Source: Nostoc sp. B(2019)
GTDB lineage: Bacteria > Cyanobacteriota > Cyanobacteriia > Cyanobacteriales > Nostocaceae
DNA length: 46,078 nt
NCBI RefSeq assembly: GCF_010091925.1
Contig: NZ_WVID01000039.1
Coordinates: forward strand, 1-46,078
Direction: 5' to 3'
The notes beneath the pieces were generated by a model, which was not told where the DNA came from, searched no databases, and saw nothing but the letters and a program-made list of their open reading frames with translations. Positions 25,893 through 35,046 of this stretch are shown here, piece after piece. Every line of letters starts with the position of its first letter. Within the stretch, counting starts at the first letter, position 1. The position numbers and the translations under genes were made by a program.

Positions 25893-27011
25893 GTGGTTGC
25901 CACCCCAGAAAAACTGCACGCCACCCACGAACATTTATCAGGTCAAGACCGTGTAGCTGTACTGCTCATGGGCTATGGCGAAGTCGAAAGCTACGAAGAC
26001 TTCGCTAACTATAACGAACAAGCTTTAAATCTACTGACAGCAAAATTTGCACCAGTACCAACCTGGGTTTATCCCCCCCTGGCCAAGCTTCTGGCGTTAT
26101 TTGATCGCCATGAGTGGGGACACACACATCACGATTTCATCTCTCCACATAACGCTATCTTTGAACAGCAACGCGCTGGTATCGAGAAGAATTTACAAGC
26201 AAAGTGGGGTGATAGTGTCCAAGTCTTTAAAGCCTTCAACTTCTGCGCTCCCTTCTTACCCAATCAAGTCCTGGCAGAAATCAAAAGCCAAGGCTTTGAC
26301 AAAATTTTAATTTACCCACTGTTAGTTGTTGATTCCATTTTTACCAGTGGCATTGCGATCGAGCAAGTTAACAACGCTCTTACCGAGTTGACCGATGGTG
26401 AAGAACACTGGGTTAAAGCACAGCGCTACATTCCTTCTTTCTTCAACGAACCAGCTTACATAGATTTGATGGCTCATTTGGTTGAAGAGAAAATTACTGC
26501 TGATTTAGCAGCAGCCTATCTACCTTCTCAAATCGGTATTGTGTTAATGAATCACGGCTGTCCTCACAAAGCCAAAGGATTCACCTCTGGGATTACCGAA
26601 AGTCAAGCGTTGTACGATTTAGTACGAGATAAGTTGATTAATCGCTATCCTTTAATTTCAGTGGGTTGGCTCAATCACGACACACCGTTAATTGAATGGA
26701 CAGTACCAAACGCAGAGCAAGCTGCTAATAATCTGATTCAATTGGGTGCAAAAGTAGTTATATTTATGCCAATTGGTTTTGCCACAGAAAACCACGAAAC
26801 TCTATTGGATGTACACCACATCATCCACGCTTTGGAGAAAAAGCATTCTGGTGTGAACTACGTGCAAATGGCTTGTGTTAACGACCATCCAGAGTTTTTA
26901 GCGATGGCTGCTGAATGGGCGAATGCTCATATCGCCGAGCTGAAAAATGAGGAAGCTATGGCTGTTAACCCCCAGTTAACTGGAAGTCATCATCATCACC
27001 ACCATCATTAA
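25893..27011 (+). CDS. Ferrochelatase-superfamily protein with a natural C-terminal seven-histidine tail
   Basis: 372 residues. The fold elements of class II chelatases (HemH/CbiX group) are visible: VAVLLMGYGEVES at the N-terminus, GIVLMNHGCPHKAKGFTSGI in the second half, and VVIFMPIGFATENHETLLDV, equivalent to the P-I-G/S-F-x-x-E-H-x-E-T-L segment of ferrochelatase. It lacks the C-terminal chlorophyll-binding helix of the main cyanobacterial ferrochelatase, so it is probably a second, divergent chelatase (iron, cobalt or nickel; the metal is not readable). The protein ends TGSHHHHHHH, coded by mixed CAT/CAC codons, so it looks natural rather than vector-derived. A GTG start with a GAGGAA site 7 nt upstream is likely. 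A hairpin lies after the stop. Confidence 0.85.
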   Translation: MVATPEKLHATHEHLSGQDRVAVLLMGYGEVESYEDFANYNEQALNLLTAKFAPVPTWVYPPLAKLLALFDRHEWGHTHHDFISPHNAIFEQQRAGIEKNLQAKWGDSVQVFKAFNFCAPFLPNQVLAEIKSQGFDKILIYPLLVVDSIFTSGIAIEQVNNALTELTDGEEHWVKAQRYIPSFFNEPAYIDLMAHLVEEKITADLAAAYLPSQIGIVLMNHGCPHKAKGFTSGITESQALYDLVRDKLINRYPLISVGWLNHDTPLIEWTVPNAEQAANNLIQLGAKVVIFMPIGFATENHETLLDVHHIIHALEKKHSGVNYVQMACVNDHPEFLAMAAEWANAHIAELKNEEAMAVNPQLTGSHHHHHHH

Positions 27012-27025
27012 TTAGGCTATTTTTT

Positions 27026-27069
27026 CTCTGTGTCTTAGTGGTGGAAGATTGAACCACTAAGACACAGAG
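27026..27069 (+). terminator. Long perfect hairpin after the chelatase-like gene, probable terminator
   Basis: A 17-bp perfect stem, CTCTGTGTCTTAGTGGT (27026-27042) paired with 27053-27069, loop of 10 nt. It is not followed by a clean T-run on the plus strand (ACACAAAGTATTTTG follows). CTCTGTGTCTTAGTG-type hairpins recur between cyanobacterial genes. Confidence 0.5.
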
Positions 27070-27195
27070 ACACAAAGTATTTTGTAGTCTAATCTAGTGT
27101 AAAAATGAAGGCGATCGCAATACAATGTGCAACCTCAGAGGATGCTTTAAAAGTTAAAGCTAGTCAAACTGGAGGAAAAGTTATTATTTTCTTTT

Positions 27196-27741
27196 CTAAC
27201 TAACTCCTCGCAGCTTACGAGTGTTGTCAACTAAACTCTGAGCAAATTGATCAAATCGCTGGGAAAGTTTTTCATCCAGCAACTTACCTTCAGGACTGAA
27301 AGCACCCCAAGCTTGTCCAATAGCAATTTGTTCTGGAATTACCCAGCCGTGTACCCAGCGGACAATTAGCCGTAGTTCATTCAGGGCGTTGCTATTAGAC
27401 TGACCGCCCAACACGCTAATCAGTCCGGTCACTTTATCAGACAGTTCCTCAAAGCTCATCAAATCTAGGGCATTTTTCAGGACACCACTAACGCCGCCAT
27501 GATACTCAGGTGTCGCTAAAATTAACCCATCAGCGCGACTAACGGCATTTCGTAACCGCTGAACATCTGGGTACTCTGCATACTCTTTTTCGCCATTGCA
27601 AAACGGTAGCTGCAACTGCCGTAAATCAAGAATTTCGATCTCTGCACCTAGAGCTTCTACACGTTGCGCTGCTACCTGCAAAGCGATCTGGGTGTAGGAG
27701 TTGGGCCTTAAACTACCACCAATACCAACAATTCTTACCAT
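27196..27741 (-). CDS. NAD(P)H-dependent FMN reductase family protein
   Basis: 181 residues. The flavodoxin-like FMN phosphate loop is GGSLRPNSYT near the N-terminus and the second FMN contact is TPEYHGGVSGVLKNALD (near 83-99), the signature of the NADPH-dependent FMN reductase/azoreductase group (SsuE, ChrR, ArsH-like). Length is standard. Possible roles are quinone, chromate or FMN reduction. Transcribed convergently to the chelatase gene and divergently from ftsH, with inverted repeats in the shared upstream region. Confidence 0.9.
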   Translation of the reverse strand: MVRIVGIGGSLRPNSYTQIALQVAAQRVEALGAEIEILDLRQLQLPFCNGEKEYAEYPDVQRLRNAVSRADGLILATPEYHGGVSGVLKNALDLMSFEELSDKVTGLISVLGGQSNSNALNELRLIVRWVHGWVIPEQIAIGQAWGAFSPEGKLLDEKLSQRFDQFAQSLVDNTRKLRGVS

Positions 27742-28153
27742 AATTAACCCACAAACTACTAACTAGCTACTATCACCAGATTTTTTAAAAAGCGAAGTCA
27801 TTACGATTATGCTTATCTTACGATTTGTATCGTAATATGTCAAATTACAATCCACCGGAAAATTTTATGATTAACCTGTGAGGCGAATAGAAAAGAAAAA
27901 ATTTTGTCACAATAGTTACTAAATGCCTAGCCTAATATTGATATACCAGGATGGCTTAGTTGTCATCCCACTGAGGAGTAGATTTATCTGAACTGCTAGA
28001 GTTCAGACTATAGCCGAGATAGATTTGGGAATGGTTTTGTATGGAAGTTAGACTAGATAAGAAAACTGTAATTTCCAGTTATTGCAATTTTTGCTAGAAG
28101 AATAGGCATAAAACCAGCCCTCAGCTTATGCCATCAGAAAAAAGGTAATTATT
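27742..28153. other. Divergent promoter region of the FMN reductase and ftsH genes
   Basis: 412 bp. It holds a candidate operator (27801-27835) near the reductase and a hairpin CTGAACT-GCTAG-AGTTCAG (27988-28006) in the probable ftsH leader. An AAGG site lies shortly before the ftsH ATG. No small gene seen. Confidence 0.6.
27801..27835. promoter_or_regulatory. Candidate operator: TTACGAT direct copy plus inverted repeat
   Basis: TTACGAT (27801-27807) is repeated at 27818-27824 and there faces its complement ATCGTAA (27829-27835) across a TTGT spacer. It lies 60-94 bp upstream of the FMN reductase start. The spacing fits a dimeric regulator site; which regulator is unknown. Confidence 0.45.
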
Positions 28154-30043
28154 ATGACAAATTTGGGAAAAAAGGCATTGATGAAACAGCGCTCGCCAAA
28201 ACGCCTTGCTTGGGCTGGTGCGCTAGCAGCTGGTTTGATCATGTTGCCAGGTATGTTTGGGGCTGCTCCCGCCTTTGCACAAAAAGCAGAGCGTGACTCT
28301 CTAAATTATGGCGAGTTGATCACAAAAGTGAAGCAAGGAGAAGTTGAAAGAGTAGAGTTGGACGAAACCGAACAAATAGCAAGGGTGTATCTACAGGGGC
28401 AAAAACCGGATGCACAACCTTTACAAGTAAGACTTTTGGCGCAAAATACAGAGTTAATTAACATACTTAAAGAAAAGAATGTTGATTTTGGCGAGGTTTC
28501 CTCTGCTAACAGTAGAGCTGCTGTAGGGTTGTTGATCAACCTGATGTGGATTTTGCCACTTGTTGCTTTAATGTTATTGTTCCTCCGCCGCTCTACCAAT
28601 GCCTCTAGCCAAGCAATGAACTTTGGCAAATCCAGAGCTCGCTTCCAAATGGAGGCGAAAACTGGAGTGAAGTTTGAAGACGTAGCAGGAGTTGAAGAAG
28701 CGAAAGAAGAACTTGAAGAAGTCGTCACTTTTCTCAAACAGCCAGAAAGATTTACCGCTGTAGGCGCACGTATTCCCAAAGGAGTGCTGTTAATCGGCCC
28801 CCCTGGTACAGGTAAAACCCTCCTAGCAAAAGCGATCGCCGGGGAAGCAGGCGTACCCTTCTTCAGTATTTCCGGTTCGGAATTCGTGGAAATGTTTGTT
28901 GGTGTGGGTGCATCCCGTGTACGCGACCTGTTCAAGAAAGCCAAGGATAATGCTCCCTGTCTAATATTTATCGATGAAATTGATGCTGTAGGACGCCAGC
29001 GGGGTGCTGGTATCGGTGGTGGTAACGATGAGCGAGAACAAACCCTCAACCAACTGCTGACTGAAATGGATGGGTTTGAAGGCAACACTGGGATCATTAT
29101 TATTGCTGCTACCAACCGCCCAGATGTACTGGATGCAGCACTGCTCAGACCAGGACGCTTTGATAGACAAGTGATTGTGGATGCACCGGATCTCAAAGGA
29201 CGACTGGACATCTTAAAAGTCCATGCGCGGAATAAGAAAATAGATCCTAGTGTGTCATTAGAAGCGATCGCTCGCCGTACTCCTGGTTTTACTGGGGCAG
29301 ATTTAGCCAACTTACTCAACGAAGCTGCCATTCTCACCGCCAGAAGGCGCAAAGAAGCTGTCACCCTCTTAGAAATTGATGATGCTGTAGATCGGGTAGT
29401 CGCAGGGATGGAAGGCACAGCCTTAGTAGATAGCAAGAGCAAGCGCTTGATTGCTTACCACGAAGTTGGACACGCCTTAGTAGGCACATTGCTCAAAGAC
29501 CATGACCCCGTGCAGAAAGTTACACTCATCCCACGGGGACAAGCACTAGGATTGACTTGGTTTACTCCCAACGAAGAACAGGGATTAATTTCTCGTTCCC
29601 AACTCAAAGCCAGAATTACTGCAACTTTGGGCGGTCGCGCTGCCGAGGAAATTGTTTTCGGTAAGCCGGAAGTGACTACAGGTGCAGGCAATGACTTGCA
29701 ACAAGTGACAGGGATGGCGCGGCAGATGGTAACACGATTTGGGATGTCTGAATTAGGCCCATTGTCTCTAGAAAATCAGAGTGGAGAGGTATTTTTAGGA
29801 CGCGACTGGATGAATAAATCAGAATATTCTGAGGAAATTGCCGCCAAAATTGACTCACAAGTACGCGAAATTGTTAATAGTTCTTACATAAAAGCAAAAG
29901 AATTATTGCAAGAACACCGCACAGTTTTGGAACGTTTAGTAGATTTGTTAATAGAACAGGAGACAATTGAGGGCGAAATATTCCGCAAAATTGTCGTCGA
30001 AAATACCCAAGTAGTTGATGAAAAATTGGCTGTACCTCATTAG
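28154..30043 (+). CDS. ftsH: FtsH, membrane-bound ATP-dependent zinc metalloprotease
   Basis: FtsH degrades damaged membrane proteins; cyanobacterial copies are central to photosystem II repair. The 629-residue protein has a first membrane segment (about 20-42, ending APAFA), a lumenal/periplasmic loop (43-122), TM2 (123-144), then the AAA domain with Walker A GPPGTGKT (215-222), Walker [11 protein letters not shown] (271-280) and the second region of homology [21 protein letters not shown]. The protease zinc site is HEVGH (436-440) with a downstream acidic ligand in the [10 protein letters not shown] region. The N-terminus resembles a cleavable signal, unusual but seen in some paralogues. 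Which of the several cyanobacterial FtsH paralogues this is cannot be decided. Ends in a strong palindromic terminator. Confidence 0.97.
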   Translation: MTNLGKKALMKQRSPKRLAWAGALAAGLIMLPGMFGAAPAFAQKAERDSLNYGELITKVKQGEVERVELDETEQIARVYLQGQKPDAQPLQVRLLAQNTELINILKEKNVDFGEVSSANSRAAVGLLINLMWILPLVALMLLFLRRSTNASSQAMNFGKSRARFQMEAKTGVKFEDVAGVEEAKEELEEVVTFLKQPERFTAVGARIPKGVLLIGPPGTGKTLLAKAIAGEAGVPFFSISGSEFVEMFVGVGASRVRDLFKKAKDNAPCLIFIDEIDAVGRQRGAGIGGGNDEREQTLNQLLTEMDGFEGNTGIIIIAATNRPDVLDAALLRPGRFDRQVIVDAPDLKGRLDILKVHARNKKIDPSVSLEAIARRTPGFTGADLANLLNEAAILTARRRKEAVTLLEIDDAVDRVVAGMEGTALVDSKSKRLIAYHEVGHALVGTLLKDHDPVQKVTLIPRGQALGLTWFTPNEEQGLISRSQLKARITATLGGRAAEEIVFGKPEVTTGAGNDLQQVTGMARQMVTRFGMSELGPLSLENQSGEVFLGRDWMNKSEYSEEIAAKIDSQVREIVNSSYIKAKELLQEHRTVLERLVDLLIEQETIEGEIFRKIVVENTQVVDEKLAVPH

Positions 30044-30061
30044 AGGTTAGTGTGAACAGCG

Positions 30062-30095
30062 AGATTCCCGACTTTTTATAAAAAGTCGGGAATCT
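30062..30095. terminator. 34-bp perfect palindromic bidirectional terminator
   Basis: AGATTCCCGACTTTTTA (30062-30078) is exactly complementary to 30079-30095, so the whole element is palindromic. The A5/T5 runs inside the stem make it act in both directions, between the convergent ftsH and PhyH-like genes (16 bp from the latter's stop). Confidence 0.85.
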
Positions 30096-30111
30096 GAGCT
30101 ATCCATCAGGA

Positions 30112-31020
30112 TCACAAATATCTTTTTAGTAAAACCGGATCTACAATATCAGTCTGCTCCCCATAGTTATGCAAATTAAATTGGATTTGCAGCAGAAGAC
30201 GATCTTTAGAGATTGGTGGTGTTGCTTTATGAAAACAAAATACATCTTCGGCAAAACCAAAACCTGCTGGCCCACAAATAGTTAAGCTCTTTTCTGCACC
30301 ATAATAATCCAGTAGTTCTGCTTCAGGTTGTCGTCTAATTAAAGAGAAAAGATAAGTAAGTTTCTTCCGCTTGTGACTCCCACGGATACATACATGAGGC
30401 CCGCTCAATAAATCTACATCAGTTAAATAAAAGAAAAATCTCAAGCTGCGATAGTCGTTTAAATCGTAATGGAAATTCATAGCAGCTTTATTTAAATCAT
30501 ATCCGGCTTCCTTAACCACGAAAATCCAGTGTAACCGACTGCCTGTAAATACAGGAGTTTTTCCTAAGTATTTAGTAGCAATATCTAATAATTTTGGATC
30601 ATTGGCTAGTTTTTTAATTGCCGGACAAAGCACAGCAGTATTGTAATACTCACCCCGGATAAAGGGTTTTTCATGCTGCTTTATTGCTTTATCTTTCTCA
30701 GAATACAAGAACCCACAGGTATACTCTGCATCTCCGTAACAATTATTGCTGTTAGCAAAGCTAAGGATTTCTTGAAGAATAGATTTCGGTATCTGAAGTC
30801 CTAAGTAGACACCATCTTTTTCTAGAGAGTCAACGGCATCGTCAACTTTAAGATCCACAAAACTGGAGAACCTTAGATCATAATTCTTCGGCTTAGAGTT
30901 TTTATAAAAGGAGATGACAAAAGAATAAACAATTCTAAATCGACCTATTAGAAACATTACAAGCCAAAGAGGATTTGTCTTGACTTTTACGTAATATGGA
31001 TAAAGTTTTGAGTGGATCAT
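30112..31020 (-). CDS. PhyH-type Fe(II)/2-oxoglutarate dioxygenase-like protein
   Basis: 302 residues. The facial triad is visible: H184 and D186 in MNFHYDLNDY, and H264 in CFHKATPP, with R274 (KDRLLLQIQF) in place to bind 2-oxoglutarate. IRGSHKRKK between the two is also typical of phytanoyl-CoA dioxygenase relatives. A hydrophobic stretch at 18-38 may be a membrane-proximal helix. Such proteins hydroxylate lipids or secondary metabolites; the substrate is not readable. No biosynthetic genes are adjacent. Confidence 0.85.
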   Translation of the reverse strand: MIHSKLYPYYVKVKTNPLWLVMFLIGRFRIVYSFVISFYKNSKPKNYDLRFSSFVDLKVDDAVDSLEKDGVYLGLQIPKSILQEILSFANSNNCYGDAEYTCGFLYSEKDKAIKQHEKPFIRGEYYNTAVLCPAIKKLANDPKLLDIATKYLGKTPVFTGSRLHWIFVVKEAGYDLNKAAMNFHYDLNDYRSLRFFFYLTDVDLLSGPHVCIRGSHKRKKLTYLFSLIRRQPEAELLDYYGAEKSLTICGPAGFGFAEDVFCFHKATPPISKDRLLLQIQFNLHNYGEQTDIVDPVLLKRYL

Positions 31021-31787
31021 TGACGTGACCTTTAGTAGTATATAAGTTGGGTATGTTTTTGGCTTTTTTATGTCATCTTGTCATTCCAATAACTCTCATC
31101 AACTGTGAATTAATGAGAAGATAATGGTGTATAAATTAGTTTTTGAGGCTGTGGTTTTAAATGAGATACCACAGCCCAAAGTGATGCTATAAAAAGTTAG
31201 AAGTTTTCAATGCAAACTTCTATCCTTTGAACTAAGTTTTGGGAATGTTGTCTAAGCTCTAGAATTTGTGGATAGAAGCCTGCAACATATATTCAGTTAA
31301 GGTAGTCAAGAGCCTTTTGTTATCAGTTAAAAGGCTCTTGTATATTTGATAATTACTGAAAAATCAAGCCTAAGAATGTAATAAGTTTGGCAAATTTGCC
31401 AAGTCAAAGGGCAACACTTACTTCGATGCGCTACTATATTTGGCTAGCACTTTTTATGAAAAGCCACTTTCAACAATACGGTTGTTTAAACAATACGGTT
31501 ATTTAATTGATAATGCAATACCTTTTTCAGTCATTTTACAGCTTAAAAAATATATAAATATCGGTAGCACACATAAAATAAAAATGTGTGATTTATTTTT
31601 TTGTAAATTTTACAGTTTTTTGTGCTTATTAAAATAACAACTAAATTATCTTTATAAATGCAGCTGATATTTTTCTAATTAAGACGATTTTTGCTGTAAC
31701 TACTATAGGAATCTGCCTAATTTATAAATATGCCAAAATGGCAACAAAAATTTCCCATTGAATGCTTTAATTAAATGTTTTACTTAA
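31021..31787. other. Long intergenic region with several hairpins
   Basis: 767 bp. Three inverted repeats lie in 31147-31339 and are described as a candidate small RNA. The rest (31380-31787) is very AT-rich; a 65-residue plus-strand frame at 31440-31637 has poor composition and no family resemblance. I see no promoter strong enough to name. Confidence 0.5.
31147..31345 (+). ncRNA. Candidate structured small RNA (three hairpins)
   Basis: GGCTGTGGT/ACCACAGCC (31147-31176), TAGAAGTTT/AAACTTCTA (31199-31223) and AAGAGCCTTTT/AAAAGGCTCTT (31308-31339) follow one another within 200 bp with no ORF. The last is an 11-bp stem followed by TG and TATATTTG, which could be a weak terminator. The strand is a guess, since inverted repeats read both ways. 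Confidence 0.25.
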
Positions 31788-32576
31788 TTAATAACCAGAA
31801 TCGCGAATAAATTTTGACTCTTGAATGATGACTTGTGACTGTTGAGGCTGAACTTTTGAGCCTCCTCTTTTAGTAACTTGCTGCTGAGAATACATTTCCC
31901 GCAGAACCATTGCTGGGTCTACATAGTTGTTGGCATATTTAAGTCCCCAGTGGAGATGAGGCCCAGTGGTGCGTCCAGTCATCCCTACTCTGCCAATTCT
32001 GACTCCAGTTGGTATTTGCTGACCTTCCCAGATTTGTATTCTACCTGGGTGATCAATTAGATAGCGACTACTATGTGCAGTTTCGACGTATCCTTCCAGA
32101 TGGCAATAAGTGTGTTCCCATTCTCCTGATTTAATTACTATGTGAGTGCCACAGGCATCGCGGTCGCCAACTTTAACTACTGTACCTGCCCACCAATTGC
32201 GAATGTAACTACCTTGTGAGGCGGCGATATCTAAGCCTCCGTGAAATTCCCAATTAGAACCGCCAGTAGCAGAACGGCGGTAGCCAAAAGGAGATGTATA
32301 AGCTTGAAAGTTTTCTACAGGGAAAGAAGCTGCTAACCAACTATTAGCTCTGATTACTTTTGGCTGTAGTTCTTTAGCTTTAGCTTTAATCTTTTTTGGC
32401 TTAGGTAATAAAGGATCTGCTAACCAACTATTAGCTACCACTACTTTTTCTGGTTGTGCTTCTTTGGCTTTGATGATTTTTGGCTTAGGCAACAGAGTAG
32501 TTGAAATTGCAATACTCAATCCTAATATAAATAGAATAATTCCCAAAATTACTGTGCTTTTTCTCCACTTACTCAT
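31788..32576 (-). CDS. M23-family (LytM) peptidase, membrane-anchored
   Basis: About 262 residues from the ATG at 32576 (MSKWRKSTV), which has AGGGAT about 9 nt upstream; the frame extends 18 codons further without a site. Residues 9-29 are one membrane anchor. A linker then carries a 29-residue duplication (LLPKPKxIKAK...ANSWLAxx twice). The M23 zinc peptidase domain has the first ligands in FHGGLDIAA, YCHLEG, and the HxH motif HLHWGL; the first His/Asp and the HxH His bind zinc. The family cuts peptidoglycan cross-bridges or activates amidases. The C-terminal 35 residues are Gln/Lys-rich. Confidence 0.9.
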   Translation of the reverse strand: MSKWRKSTVILGIILFILGLSIAISTTLLPKPKIIKAKEAQPEKVVVANSWLADPLLPKPKKIKAKAKELQPKVIRANSWLAASFPVENFQAYTSPFGYRRSATGGSNWEFHGGLDIAASQGSYIRNWWAGTVVKVGDRDACGTHIVIKSGEWEHTYCHLEGYVETAHSSRYLIDHPGRIQIWEGQQIPTGVRIGRVGMTGRTTGPHLHWGLKYANNYVDPAMVLREMYSQQQVTKRGGSKVQPQQSQVIIQESKFIRDSGY

Positions 32577-33115
32577 TATTGTTATCCCTAAGCCCGTAGA
32601 AATATTTATATTTTTTATCTTGGTGTACAACTATTTTAAATCTATAATATAAATTGAAATTTAGTAATCTAAATAAATACGAGTTTTTAATTTATATATT
32701 CTTATCATTCGCATTACATCATTTGCTTAAAAATATCAGAATTTTAAATTATTTATATAATGTAAAATTATAGCAATTTCAGATTTAGTTGTTAATTTTT
32801 GAAGTTATCAACTTAGTTGATAGTAAAAACTTTGAAGATATTTAAGTAAATAAGTATAATTTATCTAAAGAGTGCATTTATTTGTTAGCAATTATGCTTT
32901 AATACTTAAAATAGTTGAATAGTTATGGTTTATTTTACGGTTATACTTAAGTATGCAAAACATATACACTAACGACAAAAAATTTTAAATAAACATAGTT
33001 GAGAAGTAAATTTGTAAGTCAGATGAATTAAGCTTTGCAGAGAAAATTTTGTCAAGCAGTCGAAATCCTGTTAACCTTTATGCTTAAAATTGCTTAAGGG
33101 GTCGATTAAGTATCG
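32577..33115. other. AT-rich intergenic region between divergent genes
   Basis: About 540 bp, strongly AT-rich (32640-33000 especially), holding the promoters of the peptidase gene and of the plus-strand membrane protein gene. No ORF, repeat or hairpin stands out. Confidence 0.5.
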
Positions 33116-33538
33116 ATGAAAAATCGACCATTTGCAGGACGCACCCAAGCTATGCTGACCGAAATTTTACCTTTCAGTTTTGAGTTGAACACGATCGCGA
33201 TCGCTGGAGCGAGTTTGTGGTCTTTGGCACTATATTTAGCTTTTTCCCCAGTTAGTGAATGGGTAATCAAGCAACTAGACCGCTGGTTTAACTTTGCCGA
33301 GCGATCGCTCTACACCAGTCAATCAGAATTTGAAAAAACTCGTAAGGCTAGAGAATCCCAAAACGCTTTTTACGCCTCACTATTTAGCATTGTGCCTTTC
33401 CTGGTAGTCGGCGCTTTATTTAACTGGGGTCTGGAAATTAGTTTAGGTGATAGCTGGGGAATTAGTACAGGTATATTAGCTTGTATGGGCGCTGGCATTT
33501 ATGAACTTGGGCGCAGGGATGGGGAGTCTTCGGATTAG
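33116..33538 (+). CDS. Conserved small membrane protein, function unknown
   Basis: 140 residues with two to three hydrophobic segments (about 25-45, 85-103, 110-128). A basic amphipathic stretch YTSQSEFEKTRKARESQNAF lies between them and it ends GAGIYELGRRDGESSD. I recall similar proteins in other cyanobacteria but no function. The start at 33116 lacks a good ribosome site; ATG at 33152 is an alternative. Confidence 0.65.
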   Translation: MKNRPFAGRTQAMLTEILPFSFELNTIAIAGASLWSLALYLAFSPVSEWVIKQLDRWFNFAERSLYTSQSEFEKTRKARESQNAFYASLFSIVPFLVVGALFNWGLEISLGDSWGISTGILACMGAGIYELGRRDGESSD

Positions 33539-33542
33539 TTAA

Positions 33543-33656
33543 AAGTCAAGGGTCAAGGGTCAAGGGGAGCCAGCGCTGTGGTGAGGCAGTCCGGTCTTGG
33601 GGGTTTCCCCCAGGAGGAACTGCCGAAAGGGTTTCCCGACTTGAGGCGACTGGCGT
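33543..33656. repeat. GTCAAGG heptamers followed by a structured interspersed repeat
   Basis: 33545-33565 has three GTCAAGG-type units. It runs into an element (about 33567-33656) whose ends GCCAG (33569-33573) and CTGGC (33650-33654) can pair, enclosing a stem GGCAGT/ACTGCC and an inner CTTGGGGG-TTTC-CCCCAGG hairpin. Folded, it would be a multi-branched RNA or cruciform. It lies between convergent genes. Confidence 0.8.
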
Positions 33657-33717
33657 TCAAGAGTTAGAAGCAGAGGGGCAGAGGGGAAAGACTTACTGCA
33701 ACTTCCCTCCTGCTCAC

Positions 33718-35046
33718 CTACTTCTCAAGTTCCTCGCACACAATCTGTGCAATCTTACTTGCTGCTCCGCTTTCACCACGAATGCTACGTAGCTTGGCTC
33801 GCATATCGTCCAATTTTTCTGGATGAGCCAAAAAATCTAAAACCATTTCCCCTATTTCTTGGGGTTGGAGTTTGCCCACAAGTTCTGGCACAATCTCTTC
33901 CTGTGCCCAGATATTCGGCCATGCTAATAGACCTTTGCGTTTTAAGAAAAACCAGTTAATTAATTTGGCAAAGGTAGAACCCACCCCCGGCAAATTTGCC
34001 AATAACCCTGGTAATCCATCCCAAGAGCGCATGGCGTCTAGTTGTTGCGTTGGGAGCAAAACAATCATCGGCACACCTAAAGAACCGAGTTCGGCAGTGT
34101 TTGCCCCCACTGTAGTTAAGCAGATACTACAGCGTGATAATAAGTTATGAGCAGGGGTTTCTTGCCACAATTCCAAACATAAGCCTGTTGATGTTTTGAG
34201 AATAGTATCCTCTAACTCCATTAAAACTGCTGGCGAACTGCCGAATATGCTCACAAAAGGGTTTTCTTGAGGATCGGCAAAACTAGCTAAAGTTGGTAAA
34301 TCCAAAGTCGGGGCGACGGCGATCGCAAACTTGGTTTGGGGTCTTTTTGCATAAATGTATTCGGCAATAGCGAAAGTTAAAGGAACTCCTTGGGCTAATT
34401 TTGCCGCTTTTGATCCAGGTAAAATGCCAATTAGATCAGTGCTGAGTTCTGTTAGCGGTAGCGGGGCGTTTAGACCGTCCTGAGCGGTGAGTGAGGAGTT
34501 AGAAGTTAGAAGTTCTCCCCCTCTTCCGATCTCCCCCTCTCCATCTCTCCCCGCCTGCGTTTCTAGCATCAAGTCTCCCACAACAGTAAGTTTGTGGGCA
34601 TATTTTTGCTGAACACGGGCAGCAACTTCGGGTTTCATGACTGCAAATCGGTCAATCAAGTTATGCCAACGGGCTTCCCATTCAGCGTAAACAACAGTTT
34701 TATATCCCAGTTTTTTGCCGATCGCTACAGGAAAAATTTGATCGCCACCAAGGAAAACAACTACACCGCGACTCCTCCAGTCCCAATTCTCAAATGTTTT
34801 TCCCCAAAGCAAAAATAGCCAAAAATATTCTGCTCCTTGCACTCTGTCTACTTCTGGGTAAGAAAGAGCGATCGCTGCTTCTTTACCACTAGCATTTGGA
34901 CAAGGTGATAACACTACAGAAATCCTGACAAAAGAACGATCATCTCCTAACTTTTGCCGCAACGCCTTTACTACCGGGCGTACCCAAGTCGTTACCTCAC
35001 CAGGGCCATTCGAGAGAATCAAAATATCAGATGCTTGGTTTGTCAT
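33718..35046 (-). CDS. LpxB-related (lipid-A-disaccharide-synthase-like) protein
   Basis: 442 residues. It begins DILILSNGPGEVTTWVRPVV and has two Rossmann-like halves of the GT-B fold, with IGILPGSKAAKL and TTVGANTAELGSLGVPMIVLLP in the second half like LpxB and related GT-B glycosyltransferases. Cyanobacteria usually carry this LpxB-related protein in addition to true lpxB; its acceptor is unknown. An insert of about 35 residues (GRDGEGEIGRGGELLTSNSS and following, near 165-200) is coded by low-complexity repeat DNA (34463-34565) between the two domains. ATG at 35046 is the obvious start. Confidence 0.85.
   Translation of the reverse strand: MTNQASDILILSNGPGEVTTWVRPVVKALRQKLGDDRSFVRISVVLSPCPNASGKEAAIALSYPEVDRVQGAEYFWLFLLWGKTFENWDWRSRGVVVFLGGDQIFPVAIGKKLGYKTVVYAEWEARWHNLIDRFAVMKPEVAARVQQKYAHKLTVVGDLMLETQAGRDGEGEIGRGGELLTSNSSLTAQDGLNAPLPLTELSTDLIGILPGSKAAKLAQGVPLTFAIAEYIYAKRPQTKFAIAVAPTLDLPTLASFADPQENPFVSIFGSSPAVLMELEDTILKTSTGLCLELWQETPAHNLLSRCSICLTTVGANTAELGSLGVPMIVLLPTQQLDAMRSWDGLPGLLANLPGVGSTFAKLINWFFLKRKGLLAWPNIWAQEEIVPELVGKLQPQEIGEMVLDFLAHPEKLDDMRAKLRSIRGESGAASKIAQIVCEELEK

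Noticed and set aside
27105-27203. 32-residue frame MKAIAIQCATSEDALK, between chelatase and FMN reductase
   Set aside because: Very short, starts in a HIP1 site, overlaps the reductase end; no recognised family.
31440-31637. 65-residue plus-strand frame in an AT-rich gap
   Set aside because: Composition of non-coding DNA and no family resemblance.
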